Below are positions 24,964-33,295 of a stretch of 64,000 nt of DNA, in pieces. Origin of the DNA: Amycolatopsis deserti (GTDB taxonomy: Bacteria > Actinomycetota > Actinomycetes > Mycobacteriales > Pseudonocardiaceae); the NCBI RefSeq assembly GCF_014653945.1, contig NZ_BNAU01000008.1, positions 62,001 to 126,000 of the forward strand, given 5' to 3'. The translations under genes and the position numbers were made by a program. Each line of letters starts with the position of its first letter. Position 1 is the first letter of the stretch. A model generated the notes under the pieces. It had not been told where the DNA came from and did not search any database. It worked only from the letters and a program-made list of their open reading frames with translations.

Positions 24964-26330
24964 TGCACGTCGCGGTCGTCGGCGGGGGCGTCTCGGGCGC
25001 GGTCGCGGCGTACCGGCTGCGTGCCGCGCTGGGCGACGGCGCGGCGATCACCGTCGTCGAGGCCACCAGCGCGCTCGGCGGCAAACTGCGCACCGCGGAG
25101 ATCGCGGGCGTGCGCTACGACGTGGGCGCCGAAGCCTTTCTCGCCCGCCGCCCGGAAGGCGTCGGGCTGGCCGGGGAACTGGGCCTGGAGCTGGTCCACC
25201 CGACGAAGGCCCGCTCGACCGTGCGGGCCGGCGGACGGCTCGCGCCGCTGCCCGGCCGGACGCTGATGGGCATCCCCGGCTCGCCGGACGCCGTCACCGA
25301 CGTGCTTTCCGACGCGGGCCGCGCGCGGGTCGCGGCCGAGCCGGAGCTGCCCCCGGTGACGCTGGAGTCCGACACCGCGCTGGGCGCCCTGCTGCGCGAG
25401 CGCTTCGGCGACGAACTGGTGGACCGCCTGGTAGACCCGCTGCTCGGCGGCGTCTACGCGGGCGGCGCCGACGGCCTGGGCCTGCGCGCCACCGTCCCCG
25501 CCCTCGCCACCGCGATCGACCGCGGCGCGCCCTCGCTGACCGCGGCCGCGGCCGGGCTGATCCCCGCCACGCCCAGCACCGCGCCGGTGTTCGGCACCCT
25601 GCCCGGCGGGCTCGGCACGCTGATCGACCGGCTCGTCGAGCTGGCCAAGCCGGACATCCGCCTCGGACAGCCGGTGACCGCGCTGCGGCGGCGGGAGAAC
25701 GGCTGGCGACTGGAGGTCGGTGACGAGTCGATCGACGCCGACGCCGTCCTGCTCGCGGTGCCCGCCCCGGCGGCCCGTCGGCTCCTGGCTGACGTCGTGC
25801 CGGCCGCGTCGTCCGCGCTCGGCGAGGTCGAGCTGGCGTCGATGGCGGTCGTCGCGATGGCCCTGCCGCCCGGCACCGAGCTGCCGGACGCCTCCGGGGT
25901 GCTGATCGGGGCGCGCGAACGCCGCTCCGACGGCGAGCCGTTCGCCGCGAAGGCCTTCACCTTCTCCTCCCGCAAGTGGTCGCACCTGGACACCGGCCCG
26001 GTGCTGGTGCGTGGTTCGGTCGGCCGGTTCGGCAAGCCCGGCGCGCTGCGGCGCGACGACGACGAGCTGGTCCGCCTGGTCCGCGACGACCTGGCCGAGC
26101 TGACCGGGATCACCGCGCAGCCGATCGACGTCGCCGTCCAGCGCTGGGGCGGCGGGCTGCCGCAGTACGGGCCGGGTCACCTCGACCTGGTCGAGCGGGC
26201 CGAGCGGGCCGTCGCCGCGGTGCCGGGGCTGGCGCTGGCCGGGGCCGCCCTGCACGGTGTCGGCGTGCCGGCGTGCATCGCGACGGCCACCGCGGCCGCG
26301 ACCCGCATCACCTCACAGCTGGTGCGCTAG
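24963..26330 (+). CDS. hemG: Coproporphyrinogen/protoporphyrinogen oxidase (HemY/CgoX type)
   Basis: FAD enzyme of 455 residues that oxidises the porphyrinogen. The dinucleotide-binding GxGxxG motif is at the N-terminus (HVAVVGGGVSGAVAAYRL), then the glutamate strand and GG loop (ITVVEATSALGGKL), YDVGAEAFLARRPEG, FGDELVDRLVDPLLGGVYAG, and C-terminal PQYGPGHLDLVERAE with GAALHGVGVPACIATA closing the FAD site. In Gram-positive and actinobacterial lineages this enzyme acts on coproporphyrinogen III; co-location with HemQ supports that. Symbols hemY and cgoX are also used. Confidence 0.95.
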   Translation: MHVAVVGGGVSGAVAAYRLRAALGDGAAITVVEATSALGGKLRTAEIAGVRYDVGAEAFLARRPEGVGLAGELGLELVHPTKARSTVRAGGRLAPLPGRTLMGIPGSPDAVTDVLSDAGRARVAAEPELPPVTLESDTALGALLRERFGDELVDRLVDPLLGGVYAGGADGLGLRATVPALATAIDRGAPSLTAAAAGLIPATPSTAPVFGTLPGGLGTLIDRLVELAKPDIRLGQPVTALRRRENGWRLEVGDESIDADAVLLAVPAPAARRLLADVVPAASSALGEVELASMAVVAMALPPGTELPDASGVLIGARERRSDGEPFAAKAFTFSSRKWSHLDTGPVLVRGSVGRFGKPGALRRDDDELVRLVRDDLAELTGITAQPIDVAVQRWGGGLPQYGPGHLDLVERAERAVAAVPGLALAGAALHGVGVPACIATATAAATRITSQLVR

Positions 26331-26363
26331 CAGCGGCTTTCCGGGCAGTGCCAAGATGGGGGC

Positions 26364-27056
26364 ATGGCGCGGCTGAACTATCAGGAGCTCAACGACACCA
26401 TCCGCTACACCGCCTGGTCGGTGTTCCGGGTCGAGCCAGGGCGGCTGCCCGAGGACCGCGGCCAGGCCGCGACGGAGACCACCGAGTACCTCGACGCCCT
26501 GGAGGGCAAGGGGGTCGTGGTGCGCGGCGTCTACGACGTCGCCGGGCTGCGCGCCGACGCCGACTACATGATCTGGTGGCACGCCGAGACGCCCGAGCAG
26601 GTGCAGGCCGCCTACACCGGGTTCCGCCGCACCCCGCTGGGCCGGGTGTCGACGCCGGTGTGGAGCCAGTTCGCACTGCACCGCCCCGCGGAGTTCAACC
26701 GCAGCCACATCCCCGCCTTCCTGGCCGGAGAGGAGGCGCGGAAGTACATCTGCGTGTACCCGTTCGTGCGCTCCTACGAGTGGTACCTGCTGCCGGACGC
26801 CGAGCGGCGCAAGATGCTCGCCGACCACGGCAAGGAGGCCCGGGACTACCCGGACGTCCGGGCGAACACGGTGGCGTCCTTCGCGCTCGGCGACTACGAG
26901 TGGATCCTCGCCTTCGAGGCCGACGAGCTGCACCGCATCGTGGACCTGATGCGCCACCTGCGCGGCACCGAGGCGCGGCGGCACGTGCGGGAGGAGATTC
27001 CGTTCTACACCGGCACCAAGGTCGTGCCGGCCGAGCTGATCCTGAACCTGCCGTAG
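26364..27056 (+). CDS. hemQ: Coproheme decarboxylase HemQ (chlorite dismutase-like)
   Basis: 230-residue enzyme of the chlorite dismutase fold that converts coproheme to haem b with H2O2. Recognisable features are [50 protein letters not shown] with the catalytic Tyr, [18 protein letters not shown] with the proximal His in the following ADHG, and FYTGTKV at the end. It completes the coproporphyrin-dependent haem branch with hemE and hemG. No ferrochelatase gene is in the window. Reads as an operon with hemG, 33 bases apart. Confidence 0.95.
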   Translation: MARLNYQELNDTIRYTAWSVFRVEPGRLPEDRGQAATETTEYLDALEGKGVVVRGVYDVAGLRADADYMIWWHAETPEQVQAAYTGFRRTPLGRVSTPVWSQFALHRPAEFNRSHIPAFLAGEEARKYICVYPFVRSYEWYLLPDAERRKMLADHGKEARDYPDVRANTVASFALGDYEWILAFEADELHRIVDLMRHLRGTEARRHVREEIPFYTGTKVVPAELILNLP

Positions 27057-27332
27057 GTTTTCGACGCGCCCGGCCCCGGTCGAGTTTCACCAGCGCGGAG
27101 GCCATGCCGGCCGTTCGGGAGGTGGCGGCCGCGGGGGATCGATCCCAGGGTGACCGGTAGTGGGTTCGGGTTGGTGCGTCACGTGACTTGTCCGGGTGAG
27201 TCGTGCCGAGTCCGATGTGGACTACCGGGCCGCCGCTGCCGGGGAGTTCGGTCCTGGGAGTAGTGCACCCTGGTTGGCCCGCTCATGTCGCCGCACGATG
27301 GGGAGGTGGTGGCAGCGGTAGGAGGGAGCGGG
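27057..27332. other. Non-coding gap before SDR gene
   Basis: No gene recognised. Contains isolated palindromes such as GATCGATC and CACGTG but no consistent structure; presumably the SDR promoter lies in the second half. Confidence 0.5.
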
Positions 27333-28061
27333 ATGCCGGGACGGCTGGACGGCAAGGTCGCGTTGATCACGGGCGCGTCGGGTGGGATCGGGGCGGCCAC
27401 AGCGGCCCTGTTCGCCCGGGAGGGGGCGCGGCTGGTGCTGGGTGATGTCACCGGGAGCGGGCCGGAGCGGGAGGACGTGCTGCGCGTGCACCTCGACGTC
27501 TCCTCGGCGCGGGATTGGCAGGCGGCTCTGGCCAGGACGGCGGAGCGCTTCGGCCGGCTGGACGTGCTGGTCAACGTCGCGGGAATCGTGGACTGGCCGG
27601 GCATCGAGGACACCACCGAGTCCGGCTGGGACCAGGTGATCGCGGTGAACCAGAAGGGCACCTGGCTGGGCATGAAGACCGCGATGCCGTTGCTGCGCGC
27701 GAGCGGGAACGCGTCGGTGGTCAACGTTTCCTCGATCCTGGGCATCATCGGCGGCGGGTCGGCCGCGGCGTACCACGCTTCGAAGGGCGCGGTGCGGCTG
27801 CTGACCAAGACGGCGGCCGTCGAATACGCGACGAGAGGGGTGCGGGTCAACTCCGTGCATCCCGGCGTCATCGCGACTCCGATGATCCAGGACATCCTCG
27901 ACGCCGAGGGCGACCAGCAGGCCGACATCCAGCGCACCCCGATGAAACGGGCAGGCACACCGGACGAGATCGCCGCGGCGATCCTGTTCCTCGCCTCCGA
28001 TGAGTCGTCCTTCGTCACGGGCGCGGAGATCGTCGTCGACGGCGGCATCACGGCGCACTAG
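27333..28061 (+). CDS. Short-chain dehydrogenase/reductase, hydroxysteroid dehydrogenase-like
   Basis: 242-residue classical SDR. Cofactor motif TGASGGIG, acidic residue after strand 2 (LGDVTG) suggesting NAD(H), structural motif NVAG in place of NNAG, catalytic Ser in VNVSSILG and Tyr/Lys in YHASKGAVRLL, PG motif VHPGVIATPM. The pattern MPGRLDGKVALITG is close to FabG3-type 20-beta-hydroxysteroid dehydrogenase of mycobacteria (Rv2002), from memory. GGAGGGAG at 27321-27328 fixes ATG 27333. Convergent with the MNIO operon, 25 bases away. Substrate inferred only by likeness. Confidence 0.9.
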   Translation: MPGRLDGKVALITGASGGIGAATAALFAREGARLVLGDVTGSGPEREDVLRVHLDVSSARDWQAALARTAERFGRLDVLVNVAGIVDWPGIEDTTESGWDQVIAVNQKGTWLGMKTAMPLLRASGNASVVNVSSILGIIGGGSAAAYHASKGAVRLLTKTAAVEYATRGVRVNSVHPGVIATPMIQDILDAEGDQQADIQRTPMKRAGTPDEIAAAILFLASDESSFVTGAEIVVDGGITAH

Positions 28062-28086
28062 CCAGCCGGTCGACGCCGTGAGCTGC

Positions 28087-28416
28087 TCAGCGCGTGGAGC
28101 GGGACCACCAGCGCCGCCGGGGCAGTTCACCGCGGTCGGCGAGCCACGCGGCGAAGTTCGCGGAGTCCTGGCGGTAGCCGGTGCCGTCGGAGCGGGGTGC
28201 GGCCTCGGCGTAGGCGTCGAACAGGGGGTGGAATCGGTCGCCGAGCATCCGGAAGAGGTCGGGCCTGAGGTCGGCGACGATGGAGCGGCGCTTGGCCCGC
28301 AGGGCGAGCACCTCGGCGGCCAACCGGCCGGGGTCGAAGCCCGCCGGGGGAGCCCCGCCGGCCAGCAGCGCGCGCAGCAGCTCGGCTTGGCGGGCGGCGA
28401 GCTCTTCGCGGCTCAC
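28087..28416 (-). CDS. MNIO partner protein (BufC/DUF2063-like, SCO6045-type)
   Basis: 109-residue soluble protein translated from GTG 28416, which overlaps the DUF692 stop as GTGA. The pattern AARQAELLRALLAGGAPPAG, FDPGRLAAEVLALRAKRRS, VADLRPDLFRMLGDRFHPLFDAYA and FAAWLADRGE matches the small partner proteins that accompany DUF692 oxygenases, in which an N-terminal helical domain is thought to bind the substrate peptide. Canonical partners are longer; here only the helical part is present. The role as a substrate-docking partner is inferred from family knowledge and gene order. Confidence 0.72.
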   Translation of the reverse strand: MSREELAARQAELLRALLAGGAPPAGFDPGRLAAEVLALRAKRRSIVADLRPDLFRMLGDRFHPLFDAYAEAAPRSDGTGYRQDSANFAAWLADRGELPRRRWWSRSTR

Positions 28417-29330
28417 AGCCGCTCCCGGGTCGCGCCTGGCTCGGCCTGCGGCACTGGCCCGCGGATCGCGGGTGGCTCGGCGGCGCCCAGTCGCTCCTGG
28501 GGGCGTTTGGCGTGGTGCAGCGGCTCCGCGCCGCCCAGCCGCTCCCGGATCGCGGCCAGTTCCGCGGCCAGCTCGGCGTCCGGGGGATACGCACCGTCGC
28601 GCTCCAGGAGGGCTCCCGGGGGCTCCGTCCGCCGGCGCAGTTCGCCCAGCAGGTCCAGCACCTCGGGCAGCACCGGGTGCGTGTGCGTGTCGTGGTAGAG
28701 GCCGTCGACCTCGATGCCGCCCGCCACGTGCACGTACGCCACCCGCTCCAGCGGCACCTCGTCCAGGAACTCCACCGCATCGGCGCCCAGGTTCCGCGCG
28801 TTCGCGTACAGGTTCGCCACGTCGACGATCAGCAGGCACCCGGTCCGCGACGTCAGCTCGGCCAGGAACGCGGCCTCGCTCATCTCCGCGTCCGGCCACT
28901 CCAGCAGCGCGGCGATGTTCTCCAGCGCGAACGGCCTGCCCACGATCGACTGCGCCAGCCGCACGTTCTCCACCAGCACGTCGAGCGCCTCCCGCGTGCG
29001 GGGCAGCGGCACCAGGTGCCCCGCGTCCAGCCCGCCCGCGCGCACGAAGCACACGTGGTCACTGGCCAGCGGCGCGTCCAGCTCGTCGGCGACCGCCGCC
29101 AGGTGCTCCACCCGCCGCGTGTCCAGCGGCTCCGCGCCACCCAGCGACAGCGACACCGCGTGCGGCAGCACGGGCAAGCCGCGTTCGCGCAGCTCCACCA
29201 GCGACCCGGGCAGGTGCCCCGGGTGCAGGTTTTCCGCGATCACCTCGACCCACTCCACACCCGGCAACCGGGCGATCGACAGGTCGATCTCGGGCCGCCA
29301 CCCGATCCCCACGCCCAGCCGCTCAATCAC
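28413..29330 (-). CDS. DUF692 multinuclear non-haem iron oxygenase (MNIO)
   Basis: 305-residue TIM-barrel enzyme of the DUF692 family, which modifies cysteines in RiPP precursors with two or three iron ions. Metal ligands and shell residues are visible: LGVGIGWRPE, VEVIAENLHPG, LPHAVSLSLGG, PLASDHVCFV, FALENIAALLEW, LLIVDVANLYANARNLG, VAYVHVAGG, YHDTHTHPVLPEV. Known relatives are MbnB, TglH, ChrH and BufB. GTG 29330 is the start; its first codons overlap the last codons of the Cys-rich TIGR04222 gene by eight bases, so the two are coupled. The C-terminal 40 residues are low-complexity. The tail encoded upstream is the obvious candidate substrate. Confidence 0.88.
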   Translation of the reverse strand: MIERLGVGIGWRPEIDLSIARLPGVEWVEVIAENLHPGHLPGSLVELRERGLPVLPHAVSLSLGGAEPLDTRRVEHLAAVADELDAPLASDHVCFVRAGGLDAGHLVPLPRTREALDVLVENVRLAQSIVGRPFALENIAALLEWPDAEMSEAAFLAELTSRTGCLLIVDVANLYANARNLGADAVEFLDEVPLERVAYVHVAGGIEVDGLYHDTHTHPVLPEVLDLLGELRRRTEPPGALLERDGAYPPDAELAAELAAIRERLGGAEPLHHAKRPQERLGAAEPPAIRGPVPQAEPGATRERL

Positions 29331-30237
29331 CGCCGCCACCGCCGCAACCACCGCCGCCGCACGAGCTGCCGCCGCCACACGAGCTGCCACCGCAGGAGCT
29401 GCTCCCGCACGAGCTGCCGGAGGACCCGCAGCCGTAGCCGTACGCGCCTCCCGAGGACGAACCGGACCCCCAGCGGCGTCGCGGCTTCTGCGGCGGTGGC
29501 GGCGACAGCAGGGCCTGCGCGATGCCCGCGTCCGGGTACCGGCTCAGACCGCCCAGCGCCACGTCCCGCGCGGCCCCGCCCGGGGTCACGCTCGCGGCCC
29601 GCAGCGCCGCGTCACCCGTCGTCGTCCGGGCCGGCCCGCGCGCCGGGCGGTCGGTGAGCGTCCAGAGGAGCCCGGCCGGCAGCACGGCGAGCACGAACGT
29701 GCCGTGCGGGAACGTCACGAACGCGATGACCACGACCGCGACCAACAGGACCATGGCCAGCCGCCGGACGACGCGCATCGGGCCCCGTTCGACCAGGAGC
29801 CCCTCCCCGGTGAGGCGGTCGCGCAGCTGCTCGAACTCGGCGCGGCCGAGCATCTCGGTGCGCACCTCGTGCACGGTCCAGGTGCCGCGACCGAACTGCA
29901 CGCTGGTCCAGACCGCCCCGGTCAGGTCGTCGGCCGGGGCACGGCCACCGGTCGTGGACAGCCGCCCGGAGCTGCTCACCCGGACCCGCCCCTGCTCGAG
30001 CAGACCGGCCAGCGCGGCGTCGGTCGCCCGCGCCGGACCGCCGGCCAGAAAGCCCAGCTCGACCGGCCCCGGCGGCCGGTGCGGGCCGCCGTCGCGCCGC
30101 TTCAGCAGCCGCGAGCCGAGCGTGCGCACCAGGACGGGGAGCACCACCAGCACGGCGAAGACCGGCAGGAACGTCGAAGCGGGCAGACCCCAGAATGCGG
30201 GCCCGTCACCGAGTGAAAGGAGCACTGGTCCGGCCAC
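29323..30237 (-). CDS. TIGR04222-type membrane protein with Cys/Gly/Ser tail
   Basis: 304 residues. A membrane segment near the N-terminus (FLPVFAVLVVLPVLVRTLG) is followed by a soluble TIGR04222-like domain (VELGFLAGGPARATDAALAG, LEQGRVRVSSSGRLSTTG), then two close hydrophobic stretches at about 155-190 and a linker with GGLSRYPDAGIAQALLSPPP. After the basic PQKPRRRW the last 50 residues are almost only Gly, Ser and six Cys (about 270, 277, 282, 287, 293, 298). I recall TIGR04222 as a family often ending in such low-complexity Cys tails beside DUF692 genes. The tail is a likely substrate for the next gene product. Confidence 0.85.
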   Translation of the reverse strand: MAGPVLLSLGDGPAFWGLPASTFLPVFAVLVVLPVLVRTLGSRLLKRRDGGPHRPPGPVELGFLAGGPARATDAALAGLLEQGRVRVSSSGRLSTTGGRAPADDLTGAVWTSVQFGRGTWTVHEVRTEMLGRAEFEQLRDRLTGEGLLVERGPMRVVRRLAMVLLVAVVVIAFVTFPHGTFVLAVLPAGLLWTLTDRPARGPARTTTGDAALRAASVTPGGAARDVALGGLSRYPDAGIAQALLSPPPPQKPRRRWGSGSSSGGAYGYGCGSSGSSCGSSSCGGSSCGGGSSCGGGGCGGGGGD

Positions 30238-30240
30238 CCC

Positions 30241-30249
30241 ATCACCTCC
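30241..30249 (-). promoter_or_regulatory. Full-consensus ribosome binding site
   Basis: GGAGGTGAT, a full match to the 16S anti-Shine-Dalgarno sequence, lies four bases ahead of the GTG start (30237) of the Cys-tail gene and contains the stop codon of the upstream paralogue. Strong, coupled translation of the tail protein is expected. Confidence 0.75.
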
Positions 30250-30928
30250 AAGTCCCCCACGGGCGCGTCGGCGATTCGACGAGCGGCACGTGCCCCCGGT
30301 TCCCCGGCGGCCGGGAAACCCGGCGCAGCAGCCGGGACCCCGCGATCGTCCGCCGCGGCGGCGGCACGAGTTCGGCCAGCCCGAGGACGAGCACGCCGCC
30401 CAGCATCACCGGGATGGCCGCCACCGCGTAACCGCCGGCGAACGTGCTGGCCACGACCCCGACCAGCAGGACCCGGCAGGCGATCCGGATGCCGGCGGCG
30501 TCACCGGGCGCCACCGCCAGGCCGCGGGCCGCGAGGCCGCCGACGAGCTGCTCGAACGGGGTGCCTTTCGCCAGGTAGACGCGCAGGGTGCGCGCGGTCG
30601 CCAGGCCGCGCCAGAACGAGACCGCCAGCACGACGGCGACGGCCAGCGGATCGTCCGGAGCCCGCTGGCTCGTGGTGGTCAGCCGCCCGGTGCCGTCCAC
30701 CCGGATCCACTGGCGCGCGACCAGGTCCGCGAGCACGAAGTCGACCGCGCGCTCCGCCCCGCCGGCCAGGGCGGCCAGCTCCGCCGGGGTGACCCGGTCG
30801 GCGCCGATCCGGATGCGGCGGCAGCGCAGCAGCACCGGGCCGAGCAGCCGCACCACCGGCGGCACCAGGATCAGCGCCGCGTAGAGCACCACCAGTTCCC
30901 GGGCGGACAGTCCCCAGTACGCCCCCAT
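30242..30928 (-). CDS. TIGR04222-type membrane protein without Cys tail
   Basis: 228 residues, paralogous to the next gene: GLSARELVVLYAALILVPPV membrane helix, VTPAELAALAGGAERAVDFV and DLVARQWIRVDGTGRLTTTS correspond to the same positions in the Cys-tail protein (LGFLAGG, LEQGRVRVSSSGRLSTTG), and a second pair of hydrophobic segments follows (VLLVGVVASTFAGGYAVAAI). It ends with a basic PPGNRGHVPLVESPTRPWG tail and has no Cys cluster. As first gene of the operon it may form a hetero-oligomer with its partner; that is inference. Function unknown. Confidence 0.8.
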   Translation of the reverse strand: MGAYWGLSARELVVLYAALILVPPVVRLLGPVLLRCRRIRIGADRVTPAELAALAGGAERAVDFVLADLVARQWIRVDGTGRLTTTSQRAPDDPLAVAVVLAVSFWRGLATARTLRVYLAKGTPFEQLVGGLAARGLAVAPGDAAGIRIACRVLLVGVVASTFAGGYAVAAIPVMLGGVLVLGLAELVPPPRRTIAGSRLLRRVSRPPGNRGHVPLVESPTRPWGTWR

Positions 30929-30983
30929 GCGCCCGCAGCGTAACCGGCGGGCGTCCGCCGCGGTGGCGCGGTGCGGGATTTCG

Positions 30984-31418
30984 TCACTCGGCGGGGACCA
31001 GCCGCAGGGAGATCGAGTTGATGCAGTACCGCTGGTCGGTGGGGGTCGGGTAGCCCTCGCCCTCGAAGAGGTGGCCCAGGTGGCTGTGGCAGGTCGCGCA
31101 CAGCACCTCGGTGCGCACCATGCCCAGCGACCGGTCCTCGCGCAGCAGCACGGCGTCGGAGGAGGACGGGTCGAAGAACGACGGCCAGCCGCAGTGGCTT
31201 TCGAACTTGGTGTCGCTGCGGAACAGCTCCGCACCGCAGGCGCGGCACTCGTAGACGCCGGTGGTCTTGGTGTCGGTGTACTCGCCGGTGAACGGCCGCT
31301 CGGTGCCCGCCTGGCGCAGCACGGCGTACTCCTCGGGGGAGAGCTGCTCGCGCCACTCCTGGTCCGACTTGACCACCTTCGGGGTGGCTCCCACGACGGG
31401 TTCCATGCGAGGTTTCAT
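30984..31418 (-). CDS. msrB: Peptide-methionine (R)-S-oxide reductase
   Basis: 144-residue MsrB that reduces methionine-R-sulfoxide in proteins. Two CxxC zinc pairs (YECRACGAELF and VLCATCHSHLGHLF), the SHCGWPSFFDP motif and the catalytic Cys in QRYCINSISL are all present, so it is the zinc-containing, thioredoxin-dependent form. ATG 31418 or the in-frame ATG 31406 may be used. It matches the msrB position (Rv2674) in the M. tuberculosis dxs-hemE block. Confidence 0.96.
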   Translation of the reverse strand: MKPRMEPVVGATPKVVKSDQEWREQLSPEEYAVLRQAGTERPFTGEYTDTKTTGVYECRACGAELFRSDTKFESHCGWPSFFDPSSSDAVLLREDRSLGMVRTEVLCATCHSHLGHLFEGEGYPTPTDQRYCINSISLRLVPAE

Positions 31419-31428
31419 ATACGTCAGG

Positions 31429-31719
31429 CTACTCGGCGAGCCACTGCACGGCCCGTACCACGATGTCCCACGAGGCGACGATCACGCCCAGGACCAGCAG
31501 CACCACGATGGTCGCGGCGATCCACCAGCGCAGGCCGCCGACCCGGGCGCTGGACTCGGCGAACTCGGCCACGTTGTGCAGGGTGCCCTCGACGGTGAAC
31601 CCCGGCTCGCACCGCTGCATCCGGTCCAGGTGCCTCGCGAACGCCTGGGCTTCCGGATCGTCGGGGTCGAGCCCGACCAGGTCGTCGTCGAAGCGCGGGT
31701 TGCGGCCGCTTTCGGTCAT
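31429..31719 (-). CDS. Small single-pass membrane protein, hypothetical
   Basis: 96 residues: an acidic N-terminal half with no known motif (FDDDLVGLDPDDPEAQAFAR) and one transmembrane helix near the C-terminus (IAATIVVLLVLGVIVASW). Probably an N-in protein. It stands between the kinase gene and msrB on the same strand with short gaps of 15 and 10 bases, so all may share a transcript. I do not recognise the family. Confidence 0.7.
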   Translation of the reverse strand: MTESGRNPRFDDDLVGLDPDDPEAQAFARHLDRMQRCEPGFTVEGTLHNVAEFAESSARVGGLRWWIAATIVVLLVLGVIVASWDIVVRAVQWLAE

Positions 31720-31734
31720 ACCGACCAGGGTAGG

Positions 31735-33291
31735 TCAGCCGAGCTTGGTGTCGGAGTCGATCCGCAGTCCCCCGGAGGTGCTGACCACCCGCCAGGAGAT
31801 GCGGCCGACCCCGTCGATCGAGACGTACATGTCGGCGGAGCCGTCGGCGTTGGCGCCGTTGTCCGCGCGGATCGAGCTGTAGCCCTGGATCTTGTGCTCG
31901 CTCCAGTACTGCTGGAAGGCCTGCTGGCTGCCGAACACCTCCTGCGCGGCCGGGGTGAGCAGGTTCCACGCCTGGGCCGATCCGGAACCGTCCAGGTAGG
32001 CCTTGACCACCTGGCCCGCCGAGCCGAAGTCGACCGATCCGGTGTTGGCCGTCTTGCCCAGGTCCGCCGGGGCGGCGCTGCTGGAGGTGCTGGACGGCGC
32101 CGACGGGGTGGGTGTGGGGCCGCCGACGTTGGCCTGCGACGTGCCGCCGTTCGCGGTGTCGCCGCCGTTGAGCGCGACCAGCAGGACCACGACGAGCACC
32201 GCGACCACGGCCACCGCGGACCCGATCAGCACGCCCTTGCGCTTCAGCGGCGATGGCTTGGCCTGCTGGGGCGGCTTCGGCGGCGGGATGAACGCGGCCG
32301 TCGGGTTGCGCGGGCTGCGCTGCGGCGGGGCGGGCGGCGCGGCGGTGGCGGCGCCGGTGCGCTGCCACGGCGGCCGCTCGGCGGGCGCGGGGGCTTCGGC
32401 GGGCACGGCCGCGGGCTGGCGGCCGGAGCTGAACAGCGGCGGCGACACCATCGTGCCGCCCTTGGTGTCCTTCTCGCCGTTGGCGAGCGCGGCCAGCCGG
32501 TCGCGGGCCTCCAGCATGGTCGGCCGCTCCTCCGGCTCGACCCGCAGCAGGCTCATCAGCAGCGCGGTCGCCTTGCCGGAGCTGCGCGGCGGGATGACCT
32601 GCCCGTTCGCCGCCGTGTAGAGCAGGGCGAGCTGGTTGGAGCTGTTGCCGTAGGGCGGCTGGCCCTCCAGCGCGTGGTAGAGCGTCGCGCCGAGGGAGAA
32701 GACGTCGGAGGCCGGCGCCGGGTCCGAGCCGCGCGCCAGCTCGGGCGCGAGGTAGGCCGGGGTGCCGCCGATCAGGCCGGTCTGGGTGAGCGTGAGGTCG
32801 CCTGCCGCGCGCGAGATGCCGAAGTCGGTGATCTTCGCGGTGCCGTTCTCGTCGATCAGGATGTTCGCCGGCTTGATGTCCCGGTGCACGATCCCGGCGC
32901 GGTGCGCCACGACCAGCGCCGAGGCGACCTGGTGCCCGATGCGCGCGACCTCGGCCAGCGGCAGCGTGCCCTGCTCGGCGATCACCGCGGAGAGGCTGCG
33001 CGAGGGCAGGTACTCCATGACCAGGCACGGATCGCCCCCGTGCTCGGCGATGTCGAACACCACGATGGCGTTCGGGTGCTGGAACCGCGCCGCGTTCTTC
33101 GCCTCGCGCATCGCTCGCTGGCGCATGCTGTTGCGCTCGGCCTCGGACATGCCCGGCTGGGCGAGGATCTGCTTCACCGCCACCGAACGCTCGAGGCGCT
33201 CGTCGACCGCGCGCCACACGACGCCCATGGCGCCGCTGCCGATGTGCTCAACGAGGCGATAGTGCCCTGCGATCAGCTGACCGGTGTCGAT
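31735..33291 (-). CDS. Membrane Ser/Thr protein kinase (PknB-like)
   Basis: About 518 residues. Kinase domain first: glycine loop EHIGSGAMGVVWRAVD, VAVKQIL Lys, HRDIKPANILID catalytic loop, ITDFGISRA, GTPAYLAPELARG. A Pro/Ala-rich juxtamembrane linker leads to one transmembrane helix (VLIGSAVAVVAVLVVVLLVA) and an extracytoplasmic domain of about 120 residues that lacks PASTA repeats (VVKAYLDGSGSAQAWNLLTP). The start is uncertain: no ATG or GTG lies between the upstream in-frame ATG 33453 and the kinase core. AUC 33291 (IDTGQLIAGHYRL), preceded by GAGGAG and five bases after the upstream stop, is my choice. Confidence 0.9.
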   Translation of the reverse strand: MDTGQLIAGHYRLVEHIGSGAMGVVWRAVDERLERSVAVKQILAQPGMSEAERNSMRQRAMREAKNAARFQHPNAIVVFDIAEHGGDPCLVMEYLPSRSLSAVIAEQGTLPLAEVARIGHQVASALVVAHRAGIVHRDIKPANILIDENGTAKITDFGISRAAGDLTLTQTGLIGGTPAYLAPELARGSDPAPASDVFSLGATLYHALEGQPPYGNSSNQLALLYTAANGQVIPPRSSGKATALLMSLLRVEPEERPTMLEARDRLAALANGEKDTKGGTMVSPPLFSSGRQPAAVPAEAPAPAERPPWQRTGAATAAPPAPPQRSPRNPTAAFIPPPKPPQQAKPSPLKRKGVLIGSAVAVVAVLVVVLLVALNGGDTANGGTSQANVGGPTPTPSAPSSTSSSAAPADLGKTANTGSVDFGSAGQVVKAYLDGSGSAQAWNLLTPAAQEVFGSQQAFQQYWSEHKIQGYSSIRADNGANADGSADMYVSIDGVGRISWRVVSTSGGLRIDSDTKLG

Positions 33292-33295
33292 GGGA

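Noticed and set aside
26364-27056. True chlorite dismutase
   Set aside because: Length, [10 protein letters not shown] motif and position after hemE-hemG identify the coproheme decarboxylase HemQ.
29522-30943. 473-codon plus-strand frame opposite the TIGR04222 genes
   Set aside because: Antisense of two genes with clear membrane domains; product is Arg/Ser/Pro-rich without motif.
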